Positions 12,230-24,539 of a DNA stretch of 64,000 nt are shown one piece after another. The stretch comes from Brachypodium distachyon (Eukaryota; Streptophyta; Magnoliopsida; Poales; Poaceae), in contig NC_016132.3 of the NCBI RefSeq assembly GCF_000005505.3, forward strand, positions 19,210,501 to 19,274,500. Direction: 5' to 3'. Both the position numbers and the translations under genes were made by a program. Each line of letters starts with the position of its first letter. The first letter of the stretch is position 1. Under the pieces are notes generated by a model. It searched no databases, had not been told where the DNA came from, and saw only the letters and a program-made list of their open reading frames with translations.

Positions 12230-13620
12230 TGACCCGTAAGCTCATCCCAAATTTCCAAAGCACAAAGGCATGTCCGCAACTCACTCAACACCATCATAAA
12301 GCAATGCTATCATATCCACATCATAGTAGCTTGTCCTATGTATCCTTCCTTATCCAAACCACGTAATTAAATAGATATCCAGAACAAAAACTTAGCAAGC
12401 ACACGACACGGCTTTATCACAAACCATGCATCTCTTTGGTTAAATTTACACGCAAAGCTATCACTTTGTATGGTGCTCTATCTCTACGTGAGATAGTTTA
12501 CGAGCCGTTAATTTACGTAGTTCCACATGTTATAGCGCAACCGCTTGTGAGGTCGGATTGGTGGGAAAGCGGCACACCTGGATTTGTGAATGAACAATTA
12601 GTTTTTGCTTTCTCTTCCCTTTCTTCCGTCGACTCTTTCATTCACATTCTTCTCTCTTGTGGGATTCCCAACAGATGCTTACACAACATTCCTTTTCTCG
12701 TACGAATTTCCATGTGAAGTTCAATTATTTTTTGCATTGTGTGGTTTTACATTGAAAGGTTCAACTACCAAATAATATAAAATCTTGCCAAACATAAAGA
12801 ATTTTGACTTTTATTGTGTTGAGTTTGACATTGGTCAAAGGTCTTGCTTCTAATTCTTCCATTGGAATTTCAAAAGTTCACAAGATGGAGTCCGCTTGTT
12901 GTGCATCAGCATATACATACACGTCTATCTTCAAGGTAAGTGTGCATATTTTCACACTCTGGTTTAAATATAGACAATTTACACAAATATTATAGTTTGT
13001 ATGTAGCTCCACAACTTCTTGGCTGTGTTCATCAGTCGATGCAGAGGCCGTGATATCTTATTTTTCGAAAAAAAGCTCCACACCTTCTAGACGCATTGTC
13101 CCAACAAAGTTTCAAAACACGAGACAAGAACTGCAACTAACCCAAGATTGCCACAAAGTAATTCTATAATATCCAAACCATAACCATTTGTCCTACGTAC
13201 TCTTGCCATCCAAACCATGCAACGCAAGGCGTTTTCAGGCGTGATGCATCTCTTGGTTAGAAGGTTAATTTACAGGCAGAGTCGTTCATTTTCAAAAAAA
13301 AATTCTCTTGCAAGGTTGGCAACTCACTCAAGACATCCACAAAGCAAACGCTATCATACCCAAACCTTAGTTGGATCAAAAGGAACACGGAGATGAGGCT
13401 TCCTTTTGGCATTATTTCCTCTTCATTTTCATCTCACTGCATATGTGTTCATGGCTTTATTTTCCTCACCTCAAGTTTCATGTAAAGTTCACTTGACTGT
13501 TACATTGAGAGATTCAATTGTATAGTTGAATGGGCAGGAAAAAAACTTCCCAAACTGTATCTTTTATACCATTAATTTAATCACAGGATTGGATTCAAGT
13601 TATATGTCACATCATCATAT
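12230..13620. repeat. Strongly diverged direct repeats of several hundred bp
   Basis: By eye, phrases recur in the same order. One set is CAACTCACTCAA, then CTATCATA(T/C)CC, then TTTGTCCTA-like and CATGCATCTCTTGGTTA-like text (about 12,275-12,460 and 13,115-13,300, with a partial at 13,318-13,370). A second set is an acaca/ttc/tttcatgt block followed by TACATTGA(A/G)AGGTTCAA and CTTGCCAAA-like text (about 11,955-12,130, 12,665-12,860 and 13,450-13,600). These are probably remnants of a duplicated, unnamed repeat. Boundaries are approximate. Confidence 0.5.
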
Positions 13621-14016
13621 AAATATTTTATCTTTTTGCTCCCGTGAACTTCTAGTTTTTAGGATTTTTTTTCTCGAACACGTCGAGCGACGTGTCATTT
13701 TCATTAAAAAGATTTTTAGGCTTTGGGTCCTTGTCTATCTAAGACGGCAAGTGCGTCTTAAAACTTTGTGAGTGGTGTGAACTGATGTTGTTCGGTTATC
13801 CGGTGACAGTGGAACAGATCCCGATAAATGAAATATACGTCATTTCAATACAATTATATAAGCATTCTCAATTTCTCTCCACACGGTCCCATGACCTGAA
13901 ACATGAGATGTGGACCTACGGCTCATCGGAGGCCGCACAGGCCGGTATCTTTACTGCTCTTTAATTCACAGTTACGTTAGTCCATCGTACGTCAACTTGA
14001 GAGAAATTACAGGTTC

Positions 14017-14450
14017 GTGCCACCGCCGTACTGCCGATTCCCTTCGTTTTTCTCCTCTTTTCTTTTTCTCGCGTCTCACCATGCCCACGTGCCACCTGCT
14101 CCTCCCCGCCCTCCGCGTCACCGCCGCCATGGGGTGTGGCGCTGCCGGCCCCCACGGACGCCACCATGGGACGCAGCGCCTCCTGCGCCAGTTCCCGCCG
14201 CCGAGGACGGACGCCTGAGGAGAGCGCCGCCGGCCTCCGCCCGCTGCCCCTGCCCCCGCCCTCCTCCTCATCCAGCCGCCTCCGCCGCCCCCATCCCTTC
14301 CCTCCTTATCGAGCCACCGCCAGCGGCGGCCTCCGCCTGCTGCCCCTGCCCCCACCGGTCACCGCTAATGGAGGGACTTCGAGCGAGTCCACCTCCACCA
14401 GCTAGGCCGCTTCCAGTGCGACGACATCCCTCTTCTTTGACAGTAACTAG
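14017..14450. other. GC-rich block with internal duplication
   Basis: A sharp rise in GC within AT-rich DNA, with Pro/Ala/Arg-type frames on both strands and no clear coding choice. A sub-block with CTGCCCCTGCCCCC and GCCGCCTCCGCC recurs at about 14,230-14,290 and 14,320-14,360. It may be a captured exon inside an unrecognised transposon or an old CpG-rich promoter. I found no inverted ends around it. Confidence 0.4.
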
Positions 14451-15550
14451 GAATTCGCAGGTACAAATTATTTGTCTGATTAGTCAGTTGTATAATAAAT
14501 CTTATATTTGATATGTGTCTTATTTTACCTGCAACCAAGAAATCGCCAAAGCAATGTATCAAGCACGGTTCATCTACTAGGTATGTGAAAAGGAGGCAGG
14601 TGGGTGTTTTAATCCCAGATGATCCGATATGTCAAGCAATATTACAAAATCTGGAAGAATCATTGATCTGCGCAAGGTTGGTTGTAGGCTTACACCTCCA
14701 GTTTTCTCACAGATTTCTTTTCCTGCTCTCGACGATGTGGCCTATAACCAAAGGTTTGGTCTGATGATCACATAATTCATCATGAACTGCTTATCTGTTG
14801 TCAGGACTTGTAGTTATTTTCTCGTTTTTCCTTTATGTACAGTGTCAAATATCTGTAAGAGGATGAATGGATACTTTTGACCCAGTAACCATTGCCGATA
14901 TTTTATGAGCCACTGGTATGTTCATTCCTTTTTGTTACTCCACCTGAAACTTTGCACAATGCAACTTTTAAAAGACTTTTTTTCTTGTTGTACCAATACC
15001 GTTAAAGTTTGCACTGTTCGGTAATGTTCTATTGAGAGTGTCACTTGCTCTTCGCGTACAGAATTCTTGGTCATAGTTATATTTACCATTTGATGTCATT
15101 TTGTATAGTGAGTCGTGGATACCACAGGTCAGGCTATGTTATATACCAATTGCTAAGTAGTCTGAGGAAAAGAATAATTAAGTTGACACACGAGCCAAAA
15201 TTTGATTCTCTCTGATGAAACTGACATCCTGCAAGGCTGCAAGATCAAATTTTGAAACATGAGATCAGAAAGAAGCAAAGCTTGAGCTTCTATTTGCAGG
15301 GCACTAAAAGCATCTGGCCAAGATGCCTTACGAAAATAGTAGATTCAGGGCAATCATGTGAATGAAGATCCCAAAGTCCCGATGGAGGAGAAGTGCGGAC
15401 CCGGTGTGTTGTTGATCATGCAACACAGACCACACTGTCAGCTCTTGTTTACTCCTTGTTTCATCAAGTGCAAACAATCACTTGGTGCAGGCCTTTACAA
15501 CTGAAGAATGAAGAACTATTCAAATAGAAGAAAGCATGTCGGTACAAAAT

Positions 15551-15684
15551 ACTACAGATGACAACATTGCTTTGGTAAGATATTTGCCCATAGTGTACGT
15601 GCTAATACTGATTGATCAACAGTGGAGGTGAATTTCCAACAACTACAGATGATGACATTGCTTTGGTAAGATATTTTCCCATGG
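15551..15684. repeat. 43-bp direct repeat, 91 bp apart
   Basis: ACTACAGATGACAACATTGC at 15,551 recurs as ACTACAGATGATGACATTGC at 15,642. Both are followed by TTTGGTAAGATATTT(G/T)CCCAT. This is a local duplication in non-coding DNA. Confidence 0.85.
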
Positions 15685-17554
15685 AAATAAAATATAAGGA
15701 AAATGTATTATTCGCCCAAAATATGTCTCTGCAGGCTTCTTTTTCCTTCGTAATACCGTCCACCTTTTTGTAATGCATGCATTTTCTCCTGGTCTTTTTG
15801 TCCCGCCTCACGTGTTTTGGAATAATCCGACGTCAAGGTAAAATAGAATTAGAAGACATACTCTTCAGGCAAGACATGGATGTATGCATAGACTTAAAAT
15901 ATTGTATGTAAAATTTATTTTGGAACAGGATGCCCTCTCATTCATTCATGTCTTATTTTCTCATAGTTTTTTTTTAAAATATGTGCTACTTCTAAACTTT
16001 TTTTTTATGTGTGAACTGTGAAGTGAGGTAGTGGAGAAAACTAAAAGGAGTGAAGCTATTTAGTCCCAATACTATTTTTGATCGGGTGATGCTATATAAT
16101 TTTAAGAAGGAAAGGTATCATTGTCTTTTGAGAAAGTAGAGTATAGAAACAAAATCTTAGGAAAAAAATTATTTAAGGGATGTTTAGTGGTTGTCAAAGA
16201 AGACCAAAGAGAGAATGTTTTGATACATGTTTTACAATTTATCATTTTATTTGTTGTGCCGTTGCAAAGAGAGAATGTTTTTTTTATGTATGTTTAGCTT
16301 TTCTCTAATCCATCTATTGTTCACCAATGTCCCTCCTTTTTTAGTTCTGCTATTGCATTAGGCCATTGGCTACACCTTTGTGTGGCTTTGTTCTGATTTT
16401 CCTTCTTCATATATTGCATGAATAGAATTTGGACAGTTGATCGAGGCTGAGGTATGTTATTTGAATGCAATCCAAATTTTTTTAAACAACCACTGTTCAT
16501 GAACTAAGAACACTAAACAAGACTTCAAAGCGGCTAAAGCATGAGCCGGCCGAGGACAAAACACGACCGAAGAATACACGAAGGACACATGGAGAATATA
16601 CTTGGCTTCTCTGAACCATTGAACATCGCTCCCAGCAGCGCCGCATCATAATCTGACGTAGATTGCGCCCTTTGCAGGACTTGACGATCTGTCGAGAAAA
16701 CAATGTTGAAAAACATATCTTCGACATGAAATGGACGTGTACTTAAGTCTCACATGAAACATAGCCAACTTTTTACAGAAAGTACGCCACTTATACGTAC
16801 GTGTGGCGCATCTCTTCGCTAGCTAGGAGGTGCAGGACAGGCAAATCATTCATACCCTCACAACTCACAACCCAATCTTTTTTGTTTATGGAAATGATGA
16901 TTGTTCAAACGGGTTGACGAGAGGTTTGAAAACAAATACCAGGCCAGATGCATCATGTATGTTGATTGAGATTTGTGCGGCTTAGGGGTGCACCGGCCGG
17001 AACTCGGGCAAAGAAATCTTTCCTCAGCAATATCATATTTGGCACCGCACAATTTAGTTCATGCAAACAAGGTGCGTCCTGGTGACCTAAGAATAGGACA
17101 GTCAAAGAAGCATTCCAGTGATCGTGAACGATCCCAGGCCCTTCATCAGCAACGCTGAACTTCTTTCTCTAGCTAGTTTGACACTTGAGTAATGTTCGGT
17201 TTTAATTTCTTGGGCCGCCATATGAGAATTTCCGCGCTCGCTGGATCTGATCGCACGGGAGAAATGTATACCACACAATTAACGCACGCAACGCAACCAT
17301 GGCATCCCAGCAGGCCAGCAACAGCGCCGGCACGTGGACTAGCTGTCCTTATCCGGTCCCTTGACTCATTTTGGTCTTTTCTAGTGACTAGTAGTAACGC
17401 AACTCGTGTGGATTACTGATTCAGTTGATTGACTGACTGGTATGATAGCTACATGCATAATTAAACCTGCAACACTGGAGTACTTGGGGGGAAGCCTTAG
17501 CTGCGTGTTCGTCGGTGCGTGTGAATCACGTGGTCTCGTGGCCTGATGTACTGT

Positions 17555-17880
17555 GGCAGATAATGGTGTTCACGGTTTGGACGGGCCCGGGATTGGATTT
17601 GGTTTCCGTGGCACGGTGCGGGGCCTCTTTACGAAAAAATTCCTTCATAATCGATGGAAAAATTGGTACCAGTAGGCTCAAAGAAGACGGCGAGGAGGAA
17701 GAAAAACGAGTTCGGTTCACAAGTCCACAACATATGCAGGTGGCGAATCATCTCGCTGTGAGCAAATTAAGCAGGCCCACGGGACGTGTTGTGGCGCTTG
17801 GCAACAGGAAAGGGCCTAGTGTTGGCCGAATATTGTAGGACAGACTTGGGCTGCGTAGCGCCAGATGAAAGGGCCAAGTT
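17555..17880 (+). repeat. Left arm, outer part, of the inverted repeat around the DUF247 gene
   Basis: This segment matches, in reverse complement, 28,425-29,170 on the far side of the DUF247 gene. Shared landmarks include AATATTGTAGGACAG, GCGCCAGATGAAAGGGCCA, CACAAGTCCACAAC, GCAGGTGGC, GAGGAGGAAGAAAAA, CGATGGAAAAA and TTTGGACGGGCCC. The right copy has extra insertions, namely a 193-bp MITE and about 130 bp near 29,000-29,130. The arm continues after a 7.6-kb interruption at 25,538. The match fades left of about 17,555. Confidence 0.85.
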
Positions 17881-18823
17881 GGATGTGAATCATTTCTATT
17901 TGAGTAAAATGCAACCGCAGTCCTACTAGTTTCGCGAAGGTGTCAAGTTAATCCTAAAAGTTTGAAAATACACATTTGAGTCCTGAATGTTTGTTAAGTG
18001 GTTCACTGTAGGTCCTAGTTGTGTTTGGACGCCTGTGGCCAGCCGACGTGGCAGTTTGACTAATGCCATGTCACCTGGGCCCACGTGGCAGATATCTTCC
18101 CCTCTCTGCTCTTCACGAGCTTCGAGCTGGCCATTCCCCTAGCAGCGGCTCTCTCCCCATTGTTCTCCCCCATCTCTCCCTCCCGCTCTGGCACGCCTGA
18201 AGAAGGAACTGACGCTGCGTGGGAGTTCTCTGGCACGGCCGTTTCCATGTGCAACCTCAAATATGATGCGGGTGGCGCTGATGTGGCGCCCACCTCGCCG
18301 GCGGCGGCGGTTGGGGCTGCATGAACAGGATCCCGCTGGCCGAGGCTGTTGCCGTGGTGTGCACGAAGTGCAGCTGGTGCGGATGCATCGCATGGGGGCT
18401 CAGCCGCTGGTACCTGGACGATGTGGTACGGCTGATGTGGATGCATCGCATGGGGGTCCTGCCCTCCGGCCATCGCTGCCGCCGCTTGCGCATGCGTTGC
18501 CTGCTGCTACTGTATCTTCCCGCGCAAGTGCGTCGTCCCCCTTTGCGATCCCGCTTGGCTCCAGCAAACCGCGGGCTAGGCGCTGCACGCCGTCAACCGC
18601 AAGCTGCCCTCGAGCGCACCAGCGGCGCTGCACATCGAGGCCACCGAGGACATAGAGGAGGTGGGGAACCGGCGTCCGTCTGGGCGAGGACAGCCGGAGA
18701 GAAATAACCGAGGATTGGGGATTTTGTTGCAAGTTTCCTATTCGAAGGGTTATCTGACATGTGGGTCCAGGTGACGTGCCATTAGTCAAACTGCCACATC
18801 GGCCGGTCAGAGCTGTTCAAAAA

Positions 18824-19734
18824 TGTTGTTGTTCTCGACAACAATTAGAGTAAGAGATGCCAATGCTCGATGGCACAAGTGCGGGTATAAAAGTAGAGCG
18901 TGTACGCCGGCCTTATACTGAAGGTCGTTGTACACTTGGACAAGATGACATGTCGATATTTTTTGAATATGTTTGGTCGACCCTGCAGGTGCGATTTAAT
19001 CCTACGTTAGGAGAGGCTTCGAGGGGGTTGTTAGCCAAGGGCTTGGGCCGAACGGATCTTTCCAAGACACCTTTTGGCGAGAGGTTCGTCGGGGCCACCT
19101 CGTACTTGGACCGAACGCGTCTTTCCAAGTATCGAGGTTAGGATACCATCAGAACTCTAACCCAACCCCTTTTCCTTCGAGCCCGTGCCAACCAAGATTA
19201 GCTCGGAACCTCGAAACTAGAGTCCCCTAGAAAGCTTCCTCGAGGCCGATCGACTTTCAGTCGAGAGCGGCGCGCGAGAGCGAACCTTAGAGGGAGCACT
19301 CTAGCCCTCTCCCCTTGAGTTTATTCAAGTGAGAGTGAATGATACATGCCCCATGGGGGTATTTATAGCTTAGGGGTCCATGATAAAAGACCATGGCTAC
19401 CCTTGAGGGAGAGAGAAAAGTGAGGGTAAAGTGGTAAAAGTAGCTCCTTGGTTCATAACTTTTGTGTGCACCATGTGGGAGAAAGTGAGGGTTGGTCCAT
19501 GATCCACCATGGACCAAAAGCCTCATCCCCACACCTTTCTTGCCCTTTACTCTAGCTCATTTTACCCTTTGACCATGGCATGAGAGGCTTGACTTGTTGA
19601 CTTGTCTTCCTTTTGCCATGTAGGATTGACTACGCCATGTTGACATCTTAACTCACGCTGGGAAATGTTGACCTAGTCGTCGCCACGTACAATTTACGGT
19701 CCGGCTCATATAAGGGTTTTATTTTGCTACAACA
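18824..19734 (+). repeat. 5' LTR of the non-coding LTR element
   Basis: It matches the 3' copy from about 18,957 to the terminal CTACAACA at 19,734, including CGAGGCCGATCGACTTTCAG, ATACATGCCCCATGGGGG and the TATA-like GGTATTTATAGC near 19,357, a candidate promoter. The first 130 bp (18,824-18,956) do not match the 3' LTR. The start is therefore set by the junction with the MULE TIR rather than by LTR-LTR alignment. Confidence 0.8.
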
Positions 19735-19844
19735 GTAGCCCCCTTGAGCTGGAGGCATTGATAATGCCTTCGATCAACCTTCGATGTGAGACTCTTGACT
19801 CCTATTCCTGTATTTATGTGATATTCCCGGCAAAATCACTTCGT

Positions 19845-20115
19845 AGGTTTCTCTGCGAGAAACTGAGACTCTCGATAGTTTTCCTGCGGAAAACTGGAGC
19901 CTTAGAGGTTTTTCGAGGAAAAACATTGTCTTGATAGGTTTCTCTGCGAGAAACTGAAACTCTCGATCATTTTCCTGCGGAAAACTGGAGCCTTAGAGGT
20001 TTTTCGAGGAAAATCCATTGTCTTGGTAGGTTTCTCTGCGAGAAACTGAGACTCTCGATTGTTTTCCTGTGAAAAACTGGAGCCTTAGAGGTTTTTCGAG
20101 GAAAAACCATGCCAT
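19845..20115. repeat. Tandem array of about 91-bp units, each with three 7-bp hairpins
   Basis: Three units start at about 19,845, 19,936 and 20,028. Each unit carries, in order, GTTTCTCTGCGAGAAAC, GTTTTCCTGCGGAAAAC and GTTTTTCGAGGAAAAAC. Each of these is a perfect inverted repeat with a 7-bp stem and a 3-nt loop. A degenerate continuation with similar half-hairpins runs to about 20,260. Some copies have single changes that break one stem (for example TGTGAAAAAC in the third unit). Confidence 0.9.
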
Positions 20116-21491
20116 GGTGATTTTCTACATGAGAAATCAAGTTTCGAGGGGTATTTTAACAAAAACCGGGACCTAGGAGCCTCTCTGCGAGAAATCCAGT
20201 GCCCCGGGGGCGTTTTTGCAAAAATCAGGGGCCCTGCGGGCTTCCCCGAAATTCCCAGGGACTTATTGGTGATTTTCCCAAAAAATTTGGGTCTTCCCGC
20301 GAGTTTCTCCGACCAAGCCTGCCGTATGGGCCAGCTGTGCTGGTTCTCGTGCACGCGGAGCGAGATGGGCCGAAATCTGGGCTGCCCTCAGGGCGCGCCC
20401 GGCCTGTCTTCTCCCTTTTCTTCTTCTTTTTTTTTTGTTTGCTGATCCATTCCCGGACCGAGGCCTAGCCGGCCCGGTACCGGTTCGTTTTTAAGTGGGG
20501 AGATCGGACGACCAGGGGAGGCCGGGCGCCCTAGATCCAACGACTGTCGGTCATCTCCCTCCTTGGTACGGGTTGGAAAAAGGTGGGGGTCAAACCGATT
20601 CCCTTTTTCTCCCGTGGATGACGCCGTCGTCACCACTGATGACGAGGGGAGCTCAGCCCCGGTCGGGGGCGCGCAGGGGGGGCTCTCCCCCTTCCTCTCT
20701 TCCTCCTTTTAGGAAAGTTAGCTTGTCTCCTTCCCATATTTGTTGGCCTTGGACGGTGGAGAGGACGACGATGTGTCGCCATGGCATTGGCTCGGGGCCG
20801 CACGCCTAGGAGCTTGTTGGCCTATAAAATGGAGTCTTAAGCCAACGAGGAGCTTCACACCATACTTGTTTGGCTTGCCCGGTGCCGAAGACGTGTTCGG
20901 TGACATCCGGCATTCCTTCGAGAGCTTGGTGTAGTAGGGTGCTCCGCAGGGGCATTAGATACATCCTTGATAATGACAGAGACCAGGCCAGTCGGCAAGC
21001 GGCGGAATCTTGCCATTGTTGAAGCCTCATGGGGATGCGGCACGTGTGCAAGACCGCTTGGAGCGAGGAGTCGGTTGATTTTTCAAGTCTTCCCGGGAGA
21101 TCGTTGTCAGCTTTGTAGCTACCCCTGCTTGTGCGAAGTTCAGAGGAGCTCCACTGTCGTGGTTCCAAAGTCTTTTAGGCGGCGGCCGGCCCTTCAGGCA
21201 TTTCTTCGAGCGTCTTGTGTCCATGCTGGGGGTGGCGCATCGTGCCACGGACGGGCGTAGGCAACGCGGCGCACGTGCACAACGGCAACATGGCGCGCGT
21301 GATCACGGTCTGACGCGGACGCGGGCGAGCGGCACGACCCCAGTGCGCGTGCGGGAGCGGGGAGCTCGACGTGGGCGCACGAGGGCGGCACGGGGCGTGC
21401 GAGCACGATGGGGCATGTGGCCCAGGTGGGGCATCGCGTGGCGTCGCGCGGCGAGAAGCACGACAGTGGGCGCACGCCTCGGCGTCGGTGC

Positions 21492-21695
21492 GGCCAGCAG
21501 GTTGGGTGCGGCACGGTGCGGCGAGGAGCAAGGAGCAGGGGCGCATGCGCGGGCGAGCACGGCCAGCAGGAGGCACGGCGCGGCGAGGAGCAAGGCGCAA
21601 GGGCGCGCGCGTGGGCGCGGGCGAGCACGGCCAGCAGGTCAGGCGGCACGGCGCTACGAGGAGCAAGGCACAGGGGCGCGCGGGGGCGTGCACGG
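21492..21695. repeat. GC-rich tandem repeat, about 68 bp, three copies
   Basis: Units starting GGCCAGCAGG lie at 21,492, 21,561 and 21,629 and share GCGAGGAGCAAGG and GGGGCGCGCG-type text. The composition is extremely GC-rich with alternating CG tracts. It creates long open frames on both strands that have no domain. Confidence 0.85.
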
Positions 21696-22084
21696 CGCGA
21701 CATTCTGCCGAATGCCTTGCGGGTAGGATGGATGGCCTTTAACTTGGGAGGAGGTTCCCCTCCCATCCTTTTTTTGTGTAGATGGGCCGGCGCAGAGCTG
21801 GGCCTGCATATTCTTTTGTGCCATGTGGTTGGGACAGCGGTCGTGCGTGAGGCCTTGGGGCGCTTCGAGGGAGCATTTTCTCCCGTGTTTTTTCGCCGTG
21901 GCTTAGATCGGCTGTTGCGCCCGATTTGCGACACCTTTCTCCCTAGATTTTCCGCAGTCGCTCCCTTAGGAATTTTTGCAAGTCGTATTAATCTCTTTGT
22001 GTCATCTTTTGTAGGCGAGTATCTCTTGTTCGCTTGGCGAGGTGGGTATTTAGTAATCGCCGTTGGACCTTTGATCTTAGGGTT

Positions 22085-22850
22085 CATTATTGTCACGACC
22101 TTAGCTCTTGGAGCCATGGTACTTTTGTGACGGCTTTAAAACCTCGGGCTCGTCGTGGCGTCTCCCTTGGAGCTCGACTTTCTAGCGCTACCTTGTGTGT
22201 CTTAGGCCCTTTGTCACGACCCTAGCTCTTGGAGCTACGGTACTTTGCGACAACCTCGAACCATAGGTTCGCAACGCTAACTCTTGGAGTTAGAGTCGTT
22301 GGTGGTACTTCCACACCTTAGGCTCTTTGTCCTGACACAAGCTCTTGGAGTAATGGAACTTTGCGACGGCCTTTGAGCCTTGGGATCACAACGCGTGCTA
22401 GCTAACGGAGCTAGACTTTTGCGGGCACTTCTCATACCCTAGGCTCTTTGCCGTGACCATGGCTCTTAGAGCCACGGTACTTTGCAACGGCTCGGAACCT
22501 TGGGTTTGCCATGCTAGCTCTTGGAGCTAGACTTTAAGTGGCACTTTCGTACCTTAGGCCCTTTGCCGCGACCATGGCTCTTGGAGCTATGGTACTTTGC
22601 AACGGCCCCGAACCTTGGGTTTGCCATGCTAGCTCTTGGAGCTAAACTTTAAGTGGTACTTTCGTACATTGGGCTCTTTGCCGCGACCATGGCTCTTGGA
22701 GCGATGGTACTTTGCGACGGCCCCGAACCTTGGGTTCGCCATGCTAGCTCTTGAAGATAGACTTTAAGTGGTACTTTCGTACCTTGAGCTCTTTGCCGCG
22801 ACCATGGCCCTTGGAGCTATGGCCATGGATCCTGGTACCCTTGCGAGGGT
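22085..22850. repeat. Tandem array of about 115-121-bp units with hairpins built on CTC-TTG-GAG
   Basis: A marker (G)C(T/C)CTTTG recurs at about 22,206, 22,322, 22,443, 22,558, 22,673 and 22,788, giving spacings of 116, 121, 115, 115 and 115. Each unit has two hairpins such as CTAACTCTTGGAGTTAG and CTAGCTCTTGGAGCTAG (7-bp perfect stems, loop TTG). A second, slightly mismatched form is CCATGGCTCTTGGAGCTATGG without its last base. Older, less regular copies extend to 22,085. Confidence 0.9.
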
Positions 22851-24539
22851 CGCTATCGATATGCCGGTAGTGATCCGGACATTTCGACCTGCCGTTCGGG
22901 AAATTTCATGCGGAATTTTCCCTCTTCGGACTTCAGGAAGCTATGCTTTCCCGCGATTATTATGGAGCCTTAACTCGGTTACTATCACACAGGCCCGTGC
23001 GCGACATCTCGCACACGGGTAGCATGGTTCTCCGAGGTAAGTAAGCTCATGCATAACTCGCTTATTTACGGTTCTCCTTAAATGCGTTTTAAGGAGCTTT
23101 AGGCCCTCGAGAGACTTGGTTCTGCTTGGTGGATGGCCTCGGGGCACACTACGATCCACCAAGGAACGGGTTGCCGATGAGGCAATTATGTTCGGAGATA
23201 TTTTGGGAGATGCTTTGAGCCAACGTAGGCCTCCTAGCATTCCTTGGCGAGCGGCACTAGGGCAGCAACTCTTTTTGAGGAGGATTTTCCTTTCGCGGGG
23301 ATGTCGTTTGATAAGGTTCTCCTTTGCGGTGATGCTGCATGGGAAATACCTAGGCCGGTGTAGGCTTCCCATGATAAGTTTGGAGAGCGGCACTTGGGCA
23401 GCAACTCTCCACGAGGAGGATTAACCTTTCGCGGCGATGCCACGTGACAAGGTTTTCCCTTTCGGCGACGGTGAGCCTCTTTTGAGTGCCCACACATGCC
23501 AAGGTAACACATATGATAATGTGCTACCTTATTTTTTTTCCAAGGATGATTGTGCTCACATCCCTTTCCCTTCCTTTTTGAGGACATGGCCTCGAGGGTG
23601 CTTATAATCCCTTGGCGAAGATGGCTGGCCTGGCACTTATACTCACTCGAAGGGTCGGAGGCGCATCCTTGGTTACTTCGGCCTTTTTAGGCATAGAAGT
23701 GGCAGCTCCTTGCCGGCTCCAGGCATTGATGAGGAGTTATCCCTTTATGCTTTCAGGATGGCACACGTGCTCTCTTTATGTCCCTCTTGGCCGCGATGCG
23801 GCAAGGTACTTCCCACATAGGGCCGAGCTCGTGCTAGAGTTTTGGGTCGAGGTCTTCTCGGAGGAGAATCATTCTCGTACCCTTGTTTTGTATAAGCGAG
23901 TTGCACTTTGCTTATAGGTGCACGCTTCATGAGGTCTCCGCCGGGAGTTTCCTCGATTTGATGCTCTTCATTTTTCACGAAGCCGAGGGCGGTGGTTTCT
24001 TAGAGCCCTTTCCTCTTGAAGTGAGCGCATGGCGCCCGACTTCGACCGAGAGCATTGCTTTTGCTCCTATGCACCCAAAATGAAAGTGTCCGGCCTGTGG
24101 AGTGGCTTGCAGAGGTGTGTATTCCTCAAACCACAGCTTTGACGGGCCTATTGGCTCGCATTCCTCTTTGCTTATCATACTTTTGACTACTTGGTGAAGC
24201 CCCTAGAGGGTGAGTCCGTTGGCTCTTTTGACTACGCCGTTTGTCTTCAGATAAGCCAAGGAGGTGAAGTGTACTTTCATCTTCCAGATGGTCGCAGAAT
24301 TTTATGAATTCTTTGGAGTCTAATTCTTGCGGGACATCATTTCGGTGAAATGACGTTTTTCCCAGAACTTTTGGATGACTTGCAACACAATCCTTCAGGA
24401 AAGTGTTTATGCCTTGATCTTCTCGGTGAAGTGGCAATTGATTATCCTGTCACCATAACATGTCCCCAGCCCCCGTTGCATGCGAGGGGAGGGCCCGAGA
24501 AGGTCCGTTCCCTTGCGGGCAAATAGCCATTTCGTCGGG

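Larger units (their letters stand above)
11641..17550. other. Intergenic DNA between the At5g19025-like gene and the nested-element region
   Basis: Nearly 6 kb without a gene I can support. The first 250 bp will include the promoter of the minus-strand gene. Then follow diverged direct repeats (12.2-13.6 kb), a GC-rich block (14.0-14.45 kb), a duplicated 43-bp motif (15.55-15.68 kb), and AT-rich DNA. Around 13,660-13,720 a segment with CTCGAACACGTCGAGCGAC looks like degenerate mobile DNA. Short open frames show no recognisable domains. Confidence 0.45.
19735..24539 (+). other. Non-coding interior of the LTR element
   Basis: It begins with GTAGCCCCCTTGAGCTGG directly after the 5' LTR. I could not match this to a tRNA 3' end with confidence. 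Open frames of up to 307 codons in the 21.2-22.1 kb part lie on GC-rich tandem repeats and carry no domain, so I do not call them genes. A purine-rich GAGGGGAGGGCCCGAG near 24,481 is a candidate polypurine tract. The three tandem arrays inside are listed separately. Confidence 0.65.

Noticed and set aside
14017..14511. 164-codon plus-strand frame in the GC block
   Set aside because: It is low-complexity Pro/Ala/Arg with rival frames on both strands and no domain.
19845..20115. CRISPR-like spaced palindromes
   Set aside because: The whole 91-bp unit repeats, with no unique spacers, and the window is a plant nuclear genome.
21194..22117. 307-codon minus-strand frame in the LTR-element interior
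   Set aside because: It runs over GC-rich tandem repeats, has equally long partners on the other strand, and shows no domain.
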